Of a stretch of DNA of 64,000 nucleotides, positions 11,222-22,700 are shown one piece after another. The notes beneath the pieces are model-generated. The model was not told where the DNA came from, made no database searches, and saw nothing but the letters and a program-made list of their open reading frames with translations. How positions within the stretch are numbered: position 1 is the stretch's first letter; every line of letters begins with the position of its first letter. A program made the position numbers and the translations under genes. The DNA lies in the NCBI GenBank assembly GCA_004369085.1, contig ML210209.1, positions 88,192 through 152,191 of the forward strand, in the 5' to 3' direction. This DNA comes from Coprinopsis marcescibilis (taxonomy: Eukaryota > Basidiomycota > Agaricomycetes > Agaricales > Psathyrellaceae).

Positions 11222-14208
11222 ATTATCTGATCAACCCAGGTATTTTGAAATCACCCGGGATTAGGCCTGGAATGTCACGGTGGAGGATCGCGTCATTCTG
11301 ACAATCACCGCGTTTCGGAAGGATTGTCCGACAGTTCGTCGTCTATGTTGTGCTTTACCCGATGATTGTTGTTGTTTAAAACTTGTCGCAAGTCGCTCTG
11401 GCCACGTCTGTCGCAGAAACGCACCATCCCGAGGGCCGAGATACCTGGTGAATGGTAAAATTTCAAGATGCATACGTCACCTTACTTCACTACATGAAGC
11501 CCGGGACAAAAAGCTAGAACTTGGCGAGGTGAGCCTCGCGTTTTGTACTCTGCATATCTGGAAGTGACTGGTCCTCTGTGCGACGGCTTGAATTGCTGCT
11601 TATCTTGCTGTGATCAGCTTCGATGTCCCACCTCCACTAGAGCTTCTCAACATGAAACCACGCACCTAAGCGCCTTCCATGACATACATTTGCACACTTA
11701 CGTTAGCTGATCCTCTACACAGGGTAAGAATAGACAGGAAGCAATATGGTCATAATATAGGCGCCCGAGACCTAAGATAATAGCGCTGGGCTTGATGTGT
11801 GTCGCAAGCGCAAGTGTGAGCCCGGCAATCACCATACTGTCCGAACGAATGACTATGCAATTCAGACGGAGCTTATCACATCGCCTTTTGGCATGCCACG
11901 CAAGAATCGCCTTGTGTTCAGACATCTCCCTTTCTACCATGAAGCTCCTCTGTACACTGTCACCTCCACCTTTGTACTATGATGTCATGTACAGCGGCTG
12001 CATCCGAGCTTGTAGATGCTCAGGCCTCAGGTCTCATTGATCTCGATCTCAAGTACAGCACCACAAGGACAGTCTTGCAGTTTGAGCTACGTGCCTCGAA
12101 GACTCGGCTTCCGGTAGCAGAACTAACAGGCCACAGTGACGTCAGAGCTGCAGCGTAGTGCTGTTGCTGGAGTGGCCGGAAATTTGGGAGTATCGATCGT
12201 TTTATAATCTCCCTGGAAACGTTAACCTTGATCTTGCTTTATGACGGCGACTTAGCGCTTGACTTGGCTGGGCATTGTATTGGTGGGGGCCGGCAGGGAC
12301 TGGCAGGGACCCGGTCAGGCAAAGGCAATCCGGATTACTTGTTTGGAGGTCTGATCAGGTTGTGAATGTACAACGGAACATCACTGTGGCACGTTGGATG
12401 ACAAGTTTCCCATCCATCGCATACTGGCTTTCGATTATAATGGTAAGCGCCCAAGAATGGTTGCGGTAAATGATTCGAGACAGAAGTGGACAGACACATG
12501 CTCAAAGGGTATCTCGGTGTGCCATGCGAGAAAACTGAAAGCGGCTGCACATTGGTCCCACCTTCAACCAGGTGCTCAGATCATGGGACCTCCGAGTCGC
12601 GTTGGTTGGTTAGGTGCTACACTAGAGGTACCATAAATTTCGCAGGATGTGTATACAAGGCTGTACGAGGTCACCACGAGTTCTGCCGTCCGCGGGGTTG
12701 ACTCAAGCTTCACTCACCAATAATTCGAGGAGTACTCTTCCACCTCGAGTATTTTTATCATATCTGTCATTGGTGGCATCAGGATCGATAGTTACTAACT
12801 CCGTGGTACGAGGTTTGATCTGGTTTGATACATTCCAAGTTGCCGACAGCGCCACCTTTGCAATTGCTGGCAGCCCAAGTTCCGACACACTTTCTCCTTC
12901 TCCCGAACTTCTGAAACTCTCCACATACGTCATGCCATTTCCACCGATGTCACTGCTTTTTCATAAGTGATGCATGATGGAGGGTATCTTATTAAATCTT
13001 ACCGCTAAACAAATCATTCTAAGCTCTAGGGTAATTCAAGGGTGCAAAAAGTTACTCGCTCATCACAATAGACTGGTATCTCTCCTCTATCGAGTATACC
13101 GCGCAACCGATTCTACTCTTCTTAGGCTACTCCACATTGCAACGTACATAAAGGGTACGGTACCCACTCCACTACCATGACCTTGTAGTACCCTCTAGCT
13201 TTCTACATTCCTTGTTATCTCCTTGTTCCGTTATCCAACCAAATGACTGGGATCCAGCGATACGATCCATCGACTCGGAGGACATATGTCAATATTTAGC
13301 AGTGTGACCACCCTGACCCACTTTCGCTCACAGCAGCTGTAACTAGCCGATCAATGATGCTCTCTGACACCATCGTCTGCCAAATCCAGCAGCGGAAGCA
13401 AATTATCCGACCCTGAATAGGACTTAACCCTATGTCAATCATCTTCCGAATCAGAAGTCCTGTACATGTGGAGATGGAACAAAAGAGATCGTCACGACAA
13501 CGAGGCAGCTACGTGCCATGATCACCCTTGAAGCCTGAAGATGGCTGTTGACGTCACTCATTTTGCCTATGCATTGATAGAAGGCGTGATATGTGCCCCA
13601 AAACCAAGTTTCGTGGCCGAGAGATCTTGTCGGAGGAGAGTGGGTGTGCGCAGTTTCTTCAGACATAATCTTGAAGTCGGATTGTACAACAGTGTAACGT
13701 ACCAATAAGATCAAGCCCATATAACTGCTTTCATGTTTTTAGCTACAGACAAACCCAACCCATAAACCACAAGTTAAAGCTTAAGCCCTAGTTAACGTGT
13801 ATCGCATAACGCATAAGTATATGTGTGCCACCTCAAAAGCCACCAAACCAATAACCCCAAATTCATACAAAAGTATGCACCAAGTCATAGTCGCAGTCGC
13901 AGTCATATGTAGTCATAGCAAAATCTCCCCCTTCAACCACCCAAGTGTATATAGCAAAACAAATCCATGTACAGCAGTGCCAATAAAACGCACGCATATA
14001 TGGCATATAACGACCACACCGATATCTGGCAATGTAGTCATCGAATATTCATAACCAATGTTCCCGTACCGCTAGCCCTCCCGAGGGCTCGAAATCTTCC
14101 TCCGCACCATTATCCTCCATTCCTCGACGCTGATCGCACTTCATGCAACCGTGGTATTGATTTATTATCCACACACACCCGCTTTCCGCTTCAAACCATA
14201 GGCGCTAT
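11222..14208. other. Gene-poor 3 kb stretch
   Basis: No recognisable gene on either strand. Open frames are short, overlap each other on both strands and lack family signatures. The most protein-like is a minus-strand frame at 12703-12933. Small repeats occur: ggcagggac twice near 12293-12310, an imperfect dyad gggtacggtaccc at 13153-13165, and agtcat/agtcgc repeats at 13886-13920. The part 13740-14060 is C/A-rich on the plus strand, hence G/T-rich in the pbs2 transcript, whose 3' UTR it probably holds. Confidence 0.45.
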
Positions 14209-16065
14209 TCACCTGATCGGCCTTGTTCGAGCCTGGACCGCACATCTCACCCATCTCTCCACGTCCACATCCAAGGCGGCGTTGTTCCTCAACCACGGAT
14301 GCTCTAGCAGCTCTTTATACGTAGCCCTCTCAAGTGGCTCCTTCTTCATACACCTATTCACCCAGTCTCTCGCTATAGGTGAATAGACCAGGCGTGGCGG
14401 CGGCGGTCGCCCAAAGATGTCTTCCAACAAAGGTGGCGAGGGGGATGAAGACGATGAGTTCGAGGAGGAAGAATGCTCTGAAGGCGGTGGGGATGGATAA
14501 GATGACTCCAGGGACGAAGGTGGGGGACCAGACGGCAAACACGGCGGTGGACCATGTACAATCGCCGTTAACTGCGCAAAGACATTCGAATAGGTTTCAG
14601 GTGGGTAGGGATACCTCCCCAACCCAAGCTCAATAATCGACAGCCCCAACGACCATACGTCGGATGAAACTGTGTAAGCTCCATAAAGCTCGTCCGCAAG
14701 CGCAGCTGTACCAATCACCCCACCGATGGCCCCGCCGCCATCGGGGGGAGTGATGTTACTGACAACTCTACTCTCCCCCCGAATCCTCTCGGGTGCCATA
14801 TAGCTCTGGCATCCAATGTTCGTCCGGGCCATGCTCTTGTCCAACTGCCCGCTCACACCGAAATCGCACAGCTTGACCTGGCCTTTCCGGTTCACCAACA
14901 CATTCGTGGGCTTGACGTCACGATGAATGATGTTGAGATCGTCCTTGAGGAATTTCAGGCCGCGCACCATGCTCGCTGCGATCCGGCCCAGTATAGGTTC
15001 GGGGATTGGGCCGCCGGCGTACGTCGAGGGTTGAGGGTTATGGGTATGTGCCGAGTTGCGGATGAAGGACGTGTTGTATGGATGGAATTGTTGTGGATCG
15101 TCAAAATCGAGATCCTCATCGTCGAAGGGGTAAGCAAAAGAGTATGGAGCGTCGGTGTCTGTTGGCGCTGAGGAGGACGAAGGGGCTGCGGGGAAGGCAG
15201 AGGCAGAGCGAGGAGAGTAGGGCTGGATGAGTTTGTCTAACGACCCGGCATCCATGTATTCCATGCAGTAGTAGACACAGCTCTCAATGAAGAATGCCCC
15301 GTAGAAATCTACGATCTCGGGTGCCACTGCGCGGTGCAGCACGTCTAGTTCCATGATGATTGCGTTTAGCTTTGCTTGGTCGAGTTCCAGGCGGATTTCC
15401 TGTTGTTGGATTAAGACAAGTAGCAGTACAGAGGATGGAGGACATACCTTCATAGCCATAGCGACATTGGTCGGTTTATGCAAGACCTTCTTGACGGTCC
15501 CATAGTTCCCCTTGCCCAACTCTTCATCTTCAAGCTGCAGCTGGCTCATGTTGATCGCAAAGCTGGCTCCACTCTCAAAATTGACGCCCTTTGAATTGAG
15601 GATGGCCTTTCCATTAAAGTTGAGTGCACCGGAGGGATCGACAATCTTTGAAAAGTTTGCAAATGGGGTGCCAAAGGCTGCAGGAGGAATTTGAGAGGTT
15701 GGATGGGAAGGCCGCCCTGCGCCGAGACCAGCAATTGAGGTACCGGCCCCAACTGTACCTCCAAGGCTCGGGTCGATGTCGATCAAGCTGAACGCGGGTT
15801 TTGGACGACGAGTAGGAGCTTTGGCTGCTGCTGCGCCCCTGGCAGCACGGGCCATGAAGCCTGTGGGTGGTTTAAAAGGGGTCGATGCGGGCATAGCTTG
15901 ACCTGACAAAGAGAGGTCGCCAATATCTTTCTGAATAGAATGGACATTTGGCGAAGACCTATTGGCCTGAAATGCAGCTAGCTTTGCCTGTAGTGAGGGT
16001 GGTATAGGGGTCGCATTTGGCTTTGAACTGAGGGCAGTGAGCTGCGGCCGTTTGTTGTTTGACAT
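14209..16065 (-). CDS. PBS2: MAP kinase kinase of the HOG osmostress pathway (Pbs2-like)
   Basis: 602 residues once a 48-nt intron (15400-15447) is removed; start 16065, stop 14209-14211. It phosphorylates the Hog1-type MAPK. The glycine loop GKGNYGTVKKV starts at residue 184, the catalytic Lys is residue 206 (VAMAMK), followed by EIRLELDQAKLNAIIMELDV, HRDVKPTNVLVN (catalytic loop) and DFGVSG. The activation segment has the MAPKK S-x3-T pair in SMARTNIGCQSYMAPE. Similarity around FYGAFFIESCVYYCMEYMDA points to Pbs2 rather than Ste7 or Mkk1. Two basidiomycete-type low-complexity inserts (Ser/Pro-rich) sit after the hinge and before the C-terminal lobe end. The N-terminal 170 residues are a disordered docking region. 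The gene is divergent from a BAG co-chaperone with 68 bp between start codons. Confidence 0.93.
   Translation of the reverse strand: MSNNKRPQLTALSSKPNATPIPPSLQAKLAAFQANRSSPNVHSIQKDIGDLSLSGQAMPASTPFKPPTGFMARAARGAAAAKAPTRRPKPAFSLIDIDPSLGGTVGAGTSIAGLGAGRPSHPTSQIPPAAFGTPFANFSKIVDPSGALNFNGKAILNSKGVNFESGASFAINMSQLQLEDEELGKGNYGTVKKVLHKPTNVAMAMKVCPPSSVLLLVLIQQQEIRLELDQAKLNAIIMELDVLHRAVAPEIVDFYGAFFIESCVYYCMEYMDAGSLDKLIQPYSPRSASAFPAAPSSSSAPTDTDAPYSFAYPFDDEDLDFDDPQQFHPYNTSFIRNSAHTHNPQPSTYAGGPIPEPILGRIAASMVRGLKFLKDDLNIIHRDVKPTNVLVNRKGQVKLCDFGVSGQLDKSMARTNIGCQSYMAPERIRGESRVVSNITPPDGGGAIGGVIGTAALADELYGAYTVSSDVWSLGLSIIELGLGRYPYPPETYSNVFAQLTAIVHGPPPCLPSGPPPSSLESSYPSPPPSEHSSSSNSSSSSPSPPLLEDIFGRPPPPRLVYSPIARDWVNRCMKKEPLERATYKELLEHPWLRNNAALDVDVERWVRCAVQARTRPIR
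15400..15447 (-). other. Stop-free 48-nt intron inside the Pbs2 kinase domain
   Basis: GTATGT donor and CAACAG acceptor. The intron is a multiple of three with no in-frame stop, so retention would insert 16 residues directly after the catalytic lysine. Family alignment (MAMK followed by EIRLEL) shows it must be removed for an active kinase. Confidence 0.8.
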
Positions 16066-16133
16066 GAGGGTGGGTGGAAAAGAAAGAGTGACTGATCAAT
16101 CAAATTTCAATAGCTCTTTCTACTTATAACCTC
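16066..16133. promoter_or_regulatory. 68-bp bidirectional promoter, PBS2 / BAG co-chaperone
   Basis: The entire space between the two start codons is 68 bp. It has a tataa-like tttctacttataac segment near 16116-16130. Transcription starts of the two genes must lie very close together or overlap. Confidence 0.55.
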
Positions 16134-16676
16134 ATGTCAGTCACTGTAAAATGGGGCACAGAACGTCTGTCGTTTGCCCTTCCTGCCCCATCGACTCCAC
16201 TATCTCATGTCAGAAAGGCGCTCTCTGACTACACCCATCTCGACGCCTTCAAACTTATTTACAACGGCGCCATCCTCAAAGACGACGATACCCCAATATC
16301 AGCATATCGCATCCATGCAAACTCCACCCTCCAGCTCATCCCCATCACCGCTGCACCACAACCACAACCACAGCTTCAGCCAGTCTCAGCGACAGAGGCT
16401 GCAGTGGTCACTCAAATACAGGCAGAGGTAGCCTCAGTCCGACAAAACCTTACCCCAGACCTCAATCGCATCCTCCAAACTCAGGTCTCCGACAAAAAGG
16501 ACGAGCTCAGGGTCGGAGAATTGCTCTTACAGGCACTGCTGAGGATCGATGGAATCTCGCCAGAGCGGTCTTGGGACCAAGCCAGAGCAGAACGCAAAGC
16601 AGCCGTCAAGGAGATCCAGTCCCTCCTCGATATCCTCGACGCTCACAAAGCAAAGTCTGCTGCTGCTCGTCGATAG
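16134..16676 (+). CDS. Ubiquitin-like plus BAG-domain Hsp70 co-chaperone (BAG1-like)
   Basis: Intronless, 180 residues. Residues 1-72 form a ubiquitin-like domain (VTVKWGTERLSFALPAP, then FKLIYNGAILKDDDTPISAY and TLQLIPI). After a Gln/Pro linker, residues 95-178 form a BAG three-helix bundle, ending with AERKAAVKEIQSLLDILDAH and the K/A-rich tail. BAG domains bind the ATPase domain of Hsp70 and release ADP; the ubiquitin-like part links to the proteasome. The charged BAG helix 3 residues (R/K-x3-E-I-Q-x2-L-D) are visible. It shares its promoter with pbs2, which suggests stress co-regulation (inference). Confidence 0.88.
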   Translation: MSVTVKWGTERLSFALPAPSTPLSHVRKALSDYTHLDAFKLIYNGAILKDDDTPISAYRIHANSTLQLIPITAAPQPQPQLQPVSATEAAVVTQIQAEVASVRQNLTPDLNRILQTQVSDKKDELRVGELLLQALLRIDGISPERSWDQARAERKAAVKEIQSLLDILDAHKAKSAAARR

Positions 16677-17741
16677 CCATATTTTCTGCAAAATTGATTC
16701 AAGCGAGCCTTTGGCACTTGGCAACCGTATCACTGCGTCATCGTTGATGATGCTCCAACCTTTATCACAATCGTTTAAGAGGCCGGGGACACGAGGCATG
16801 GAGGAGATCCAGTAATTAATCATCTTATTGAAGACGTAGGCCTAAGCTAGGGCCTGTAAATGAAGTCATGAATTGCTCGTTATCACATCCGGGAAGGAAG
16901 TCACAACTGGCGGAGATGGGAATTTCATCTCTGTGGCCTCCGTTGTCGGTCCCTTCCACTGAACTCTCTTCCACTAGCACCTGCGTTAATGGTGACTGCG
17001 TGGCTCCCGTTTGAACTGAACTTGGTAAACACCCACAAGAGAATCGACGAAACCCGCGATTCTACAGTTGACGGGTTCCTTCAATCCTTGTGAACTGCGG
17101 GAAAGGGAATCGGACAAGACCATGCACTTAACTGGACGAGAGCAGCCGAGGGTGTGTTTGCGCGCCTCTTAGATTTCTCAATTGCCATTGCTAGGCAGAT
17201 TGTATTTCACTTTCAATAAACGTATTGATTGCGGACACGACTAGAACATTGTTGGTACTGGTAGATACGGACTTACCTTCTAGGTGCGGCTTGGATACAA
17301 TGTTGTACATGCCTGAACTGTGGGGGTATAACAGAGTCAGAAAATGGTTCAAGGAAAAAAAAGGTTGAAGAAGAAATGATCAGAAACAAATAGAAATAGT
17401 AGTCTCATGCGCAAAGCGTCGAAGTGAGCTGAGTAAGTTTATCATCGTGTCGATAGTGCAGAAAGCATGTAGCAAGAAAGGACGGCGTACTCACCGTTTG
17501 ATTGCTGGTTGAATGTGTTGGTCGCCAGCTGAGCTCGTCACATTGCACAACGACAGGCTCGCCCACGACGACCGGAGTGCAGCTTGGAAGTAAGTGGACA
17601 GGAACTGCAGAGAAAAATAGCAAAAAAAAATCGGCTGAAAGCCTTTGACGGCGTGTTTGTCCATGCTTGGTTCGCGACCTTGGCTGATGGCCATCGCGTC
17701 GCGCTAGGTCGCATTCTCGTGTTGCCCCTGTACGAACAGAA
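16677..17741. other. Intergenic upstream of aldo-keto reductase 2
   Basis: About 1.06 kb with no recognised gene. A minus-strand open frame at 17405-17824 overlaps the first exon of the reductase and shows no family signature. An A-rich run lies at 17345-17370. It holds the promoter of aldo-keto reductase 2. Confidence 0.4.
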
Positions 17742-19067
17742 ATGACCGCAAAACTAGCCATTTCCTCGACGATACGTCTCTCGTCTGGTAAGAAAGGCCC
17801 AGATGTTCCTCGTATAGCATCCAAAACCTATTGGCAGGTTACCAAATGTCCCTCCTGGGCTTCGGTGTATACCAAAACTACACTACGACACCGTCGGTAT
17901 TGGAGGCTCTAAAAGTTGGTTACCGGTACGTACAGCTCATACTCGCAGACATTGTCTGACCTCTACTAACCTTTCAATGCACAAGAGTCATATTGACTCG
18001 GCACAAGCATACAAGAACGAAGCAGCCGTAGCCCAAGCTATCAGGGAATATGGAATCGACAGGACAGACGTCTTCGTCAGTACGTATTAGCACATCTGCC
18101 AAAGTACACAGGAAAAGGTGTGAACCACTCATCAGCCACAAAGATTATTTCCAGTCATCACGGCTATGCTAGCACTCTTAAAGCCGTCGACGAGTCTTTG
18201 CAGCGAATGCAATTTGGTGCGTCCAGCTTCAGTTGAGACTCGAACTTTCCCAGCACCATTGAGCATTGACCAGCTTTCTCCAAGACTACGTCGACCTGTT
18301 CCTTATTCACAACCCACACTCCGGTAAAGAGAAGCGTCTAGAGACGTACAAAGCTCTCCTAGAAGCGAGGGATGCAGGTAAAATACGCAGCGTCGGGGTG
18401 TCAAACTAGTGCGTGTCCCACGTCCAGCCCATCCATCCCATCCCCTCCCATTGAAACATAACCCCTCACACAGTGGCGTCCACCATCTCGAAGAAATCAG
18501 AGAAGCCGGCCTCGAGAGTCCAACCGTCAACCAAATCGAGGTATGCACCCACTACCCAAACACTCCGAATCCCTGCGACTCACCGCGATCGTGAGCGCAG
18601 CTCCACCCCTTTTGCCAACAAACCCCCATCGTCCAATACTGCCAATCAAACCGAATAGTAGTCCAAGCTTACTGCCCCATCGTACGTGCCCAGAACAACT
18701 ACCATCCCGTCCTAGTCGAGTTGGCAGCCAAGGTAAAAAATCCCCGGTTCTAAACCAAAACTTAAGGGTAGAGACTAACACCTTTCAAATCTATGCGGCA
18801 GCATGGTAACCGAGACCCAGCACAAATCCTCCTCCGTTGGTCACTCCAAAAGGGGTACGTACTACGGATCCTCCAAAAGTAAACTTATGGTTAATTCTTC
18901 GCACCTCCAGCTACGTTCCTCTCCCCAAGAGCGCGAACCCGGTCCGCATCCAAAGCAACGCTAACATATACGACTTTACCCTCTCCCTAGAAGACATGGG
19001 CAAACTCGATGCTCTTGATAAGGCTAAAGACGGTGCTGTGTCTTGGAATCCCGTAGACACCCCTTGA
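17742..19067 (+). CDS. Aldo-keto reductase (paralogue 2)
   Basis: About 280 residues from ATG 17742 (MTAKLAISSTIRLSSG), stop TGA at 19065-19067, with many short introns. Catalytic residues are complete: HIDSAQAYKNEAAV (Asp/Tyr), ATKIISSHHGY (Lys), DLFLIHNPHSGKEK (His), GVSNYGVHHLEEIREAGLES, VVQAYCPIVRA, and the C-terminal cofactor block YVPLPKSANPVRIQSNANIY. It is similar throughout to the reductase at 9878-11144, including the first intron position within RLSS-G, so both derive from one duplication followed by inversion or dispersal. Some introns (near 18410-18475 and 18540-18600) were placed by homology to the paralogue. Likely an NADPH-dependent carbonyl reductase; substrate unknown. Confidence 0.85.
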
Positions 19068-19736
19068 GTGTCCGGGTAACTCCCCGTGGTGGATTATCCT
19101 CACAAGCGCAGCCCAATAGGGAGGCAGGAAAAGGCTGGCAAAGATCCATGGTCAGCCCCGAAGCACCCTGTTAAGAGTGACTTGTTTAACAACAAAGACT
19201 CAACTACTAGACTCAACTTTTAGCTCGCATACTAGACCGAACCCTCAGACTAACCTTGCCTTGACTTGCTTGCACTCGAAATGATACTACTGTAATTCCC
19301 CTTACATCTCACGTCAAAATACAGGAATTGTTCAACGAAAAGTCTTCCCCGGTTGAAATCTGAAGTGCAGGAGGCACAGCATACCTAAAGACCACTTCAC
19401 AACCTGGGGAGTGCGATAATCATACATACATTCAAACAACGAGAACGGATAGCTCAAAAACAGAGAAAGTAGAGTACAAAACACCCTAATAGTGTAGTTT
19501 AGAATATCGGACATAGAATAGTCAGGAACAGTGGAGGTGTAAGAAAAGAGAGGGGAAAACATGCAGGTTCGTATTTGTTTACTGGATTTGTAACCGTCGA
19601 CTTGGAGTAGCGCTTCGTAGCCGTTTTGTGTGTTGTTTATAGAGCTCCGTTCAGAATGTGAAAGAAATGTGGGAAGTTGGGAAGTTGAAGTAGGAGGTGT
19701 CCGATGATATGATTCGTATAGGTATCGTAGTCCTGA
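19068..19736. other. Convergent 3' intergenic region
   Basis: This lies between the stop of aldo-keto reductase 2 and the stop of the Bud4-like gene. No coding signal or repeat of note; it presumably contains both 3' UTRs. Confidence 0.4.
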
Positions 19737-22700
19737 CTACCGCTGCTGACTCTCAGTCGACGCCATAGGATCGTAAGGCCTCACAACCTGACGAGCTGCT
19801 TGGGCGCGCTTCGTAAGCTCTTCTTGCCTCTGCCACAGTAGCTCGGCCCACAAGGGGTGTGGGGGAACCTTTCCGACAAGCGCTTTCAACACATCCAACC
19901 TATGAAGTCAAATGTGTCAGTACACTAATCTGTTTTAAGAAAAAAAAACACCAACCATCGCTTCTTCTCGTCGTCTGTATCTGCGAAGAATACAATCTCG
20001 TCATTGTCAGGAAAGACGAGTCTAAATGATCTTTCGACCCCATAAAGGTCCTCAAACCGACTTGAATCCTTGCAATCCTGGTCATCCTCCACCCTGATCG
20101 CCATCTTCAAGTCAATAGTAGCAGTTGCCCTTTTCGTTACGTCATTGAACGCAACGAGATTTCCACCGATGACTCTAAATTGCCGTCTCCTCCAGGTCTA
20201 CAAGGCAAAGTTAGCGGGTTGTCCTTGGCCGCATGAAAGCAATGAAACTCACAGTACAATCACCACCATTCTGCGTAAGGGTGCCTTGGAAGTACGTCAT
20301 CTTGTGCCAGTTGATGTGCCTCAATCCTCGATGACACTCCTCTAAACTTTGTGGAAGCTCATTTTGAGGAATTCCAGGCAACGGCGGAAGTCTGAATACC
20401 TGCAGAACGAGCTCTCCAACTTGCTGTGTCGAAAACTTACCGCCAAGTTCAGCTCTCTGTCCGATCAACGGGAAACTCGTTTCGAAAAGACGAGTATCGC
20501 AACGGTGAACAATGTCTTTGAAAGAAACAAAGGCACGTCCCAGAGTTCCATCTGACTTGAGGTACCTCGCGAGATTTTCTGGAAGCCTGTGCTGGGACTG
20601 AGGGATGGTCGGCGGGGGGGCCATAACAGGTGATGGGCGAGCCACAACCTTGTCTTTCGATTTCTTGGGTGACGAGGAGAACAAACTGAATCTCCCGCTG
20701 CTCTTGGAAGCCGTTTGGACGATTGGAGGAGGGATAGGAACGACGCGAGCGGGCACTGCAGGTGCAGGTGCAGCCAACGCTTGGAATTGCGCAGAAATGT
20801 GTGGGTCTCGCTTAACCTTGATTGTCAGGGTGAACTCTAGCTTGCTGTGTTCGATGCTATTTAAAACAATTTGTGAGTGTGTTGTGAGCGAGTCATATGC
20901 AAGCCACGTACAGTTCGAACTCCTGCTCGATCCTCGACTCCTGGCCGAGTTGACATTCCGGCGTTGAGACGAAGTGAATACCGTTGTTGAGAGTACAGGT
21001 GATTGCAGTGGGATCTCTTGGAAGAGGAAGATGCATGTTTTTAACTTCGACGACTGCAGACATCTGTTAGATAACATTCATAGTAGTAGGACGATAATAA
21101 TACCTTTAACAAACACCTTGCCGTAGGCTTTGCCTTTATCTTGGGCACGATAATCTCGAATCTGCTTGGCATATTCGTTCTACAGAAACGCATCAAGATG
21201 CAGGCCCAAATATACCGACGCTCTCACTCACCATATCCGAAGGCCGCCTGACAATTCTCCATGCACGGCCATTATCAAGGTCACCAGCACCAGCCATATG
21301 AGACACCTTGTCATCGGACGACGAGGCGTAAATGGTAGTCTTACGCTCTCGCACTTGGTAGCTCTATCAAATAAAATGAGCATGGCTTGTTGGGTTATGT
21401 CAAAATACACTTACAGTCTTCTTCGGAGGCTCCTGAGTATTCATCTTCCTCTCCAATTCCTGTTCAATTCGCCCAAGCAGGTTATCGTTCTCCAGCTCCT
21501 CGATATCCAACAAAGCCTTGCCTCGTCGTCTGGATGTCATATCCAAGGCGTCACTGGTACTCATGCTTCGTCTCCGACTAGGACGCCCGACACCAAGCTG
21601 GCTTTGGGTAATATGAGGGAGCGAGCCAAACTCATCCTGAGATCGCGCTTCTCGCTGTTGTTTGAGTAAGCGGTTTGCAATGGAATCCTTGGGCGGGACT
21701 GGAGGCGGAATGGTCGAGGTCGAGGAACCGCTAACGGTTCGGCTGGAAATTCCGTCATGAGCTCCCATGTGGAGAAGAGCTGTATCGGTGGATGCTCGTT
21801 CGAGAACCTTGGGTTTGGAGGTCGAGGGCTGGGGAAGCGAAATTTCTGAGACACAAGAGTCTTGAGAAACGAATGAGTCGTCGGTCATGATGGAATCGTC
21901 AACTGGAACACGGCCGCCAGCGACATCGTTGATCAGCCTATCGAGGGCACTATTCATGTCCATATTCACATCCTGACCTCCAACCTGAAGTCCCGAGCGT
22001 TCAGTGAAGCCGGACCTTGTAGCAAAAGAGGACTCCCTGAAAGAGTCAAGACCGGCGCTTGATACGTTCATACTGGTCTCATCATCATCGCTGGAGATAC
22101 CAAGCCCGTGTCCAAACTTGATTCCAAAGTCGAATGTGAGGCGCTCGTTAGGGTCGACTTGTTCCTGAGCAGATTCTTCAATGGTTTCGTTGGCTATGAG
22201 CGAGCCAACGCTGACATTAGCCCGCTCTGCTTGAGTCACGACTGCAGTCTCGGTACTAAAGTCGGTCATGCTCGTCATGATGGATGCTCTGTCTGCCCGC
22301 TCTTCCTCTAAGGGGCTGAGGAGGCCCTCTTGAGAAGGGGGAGGAGCAGGAGAATCTTGACGTGGAGCCAAAGGACTTGCAGACGGTGATGAGGAAGGCT
22401 GTTCAGTAAGACTTCGTCGTCCCAAAAGGCGGCGCTGAACGTCTTCTTTGCTGATGCGCTGTCTAAGGCTGGGGGAAGTTGATATCGTAAAGGGAGAGGT
22501 TGCCCGTGTCAAGGGCGAGGCTGCCCGTGTCAATGGCGAACCACTCCGAAGGAATGGCGAGACAGGCGACGCATGTGCCAAGGGTGAGGTTGCGCGGCCT
22601 TGGAAGGAGGCATTGGGTGAGCTGTTGGGAGTCGTATGGCCAGTGACTTTCTTTGGCTCTGGCAAAGGCGAATCTTCAGGCCTCATGAGGTGTGAGAGGT

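Noticed and set aside
12703..12933. Minus-strand frame with block TWNVSNQIKPRTTELVTIDP
   Set aside because: Composition is protein-like, but I recognise no family and find no splice partners; possibly a gene remnant, not supportable as a CDS.
17405..17824. 139-codon minus-strand open frame overlapping aldo-keto reductase 2
   Set aside because: It overlaps a confident first exon on the other strand and has no family motif.
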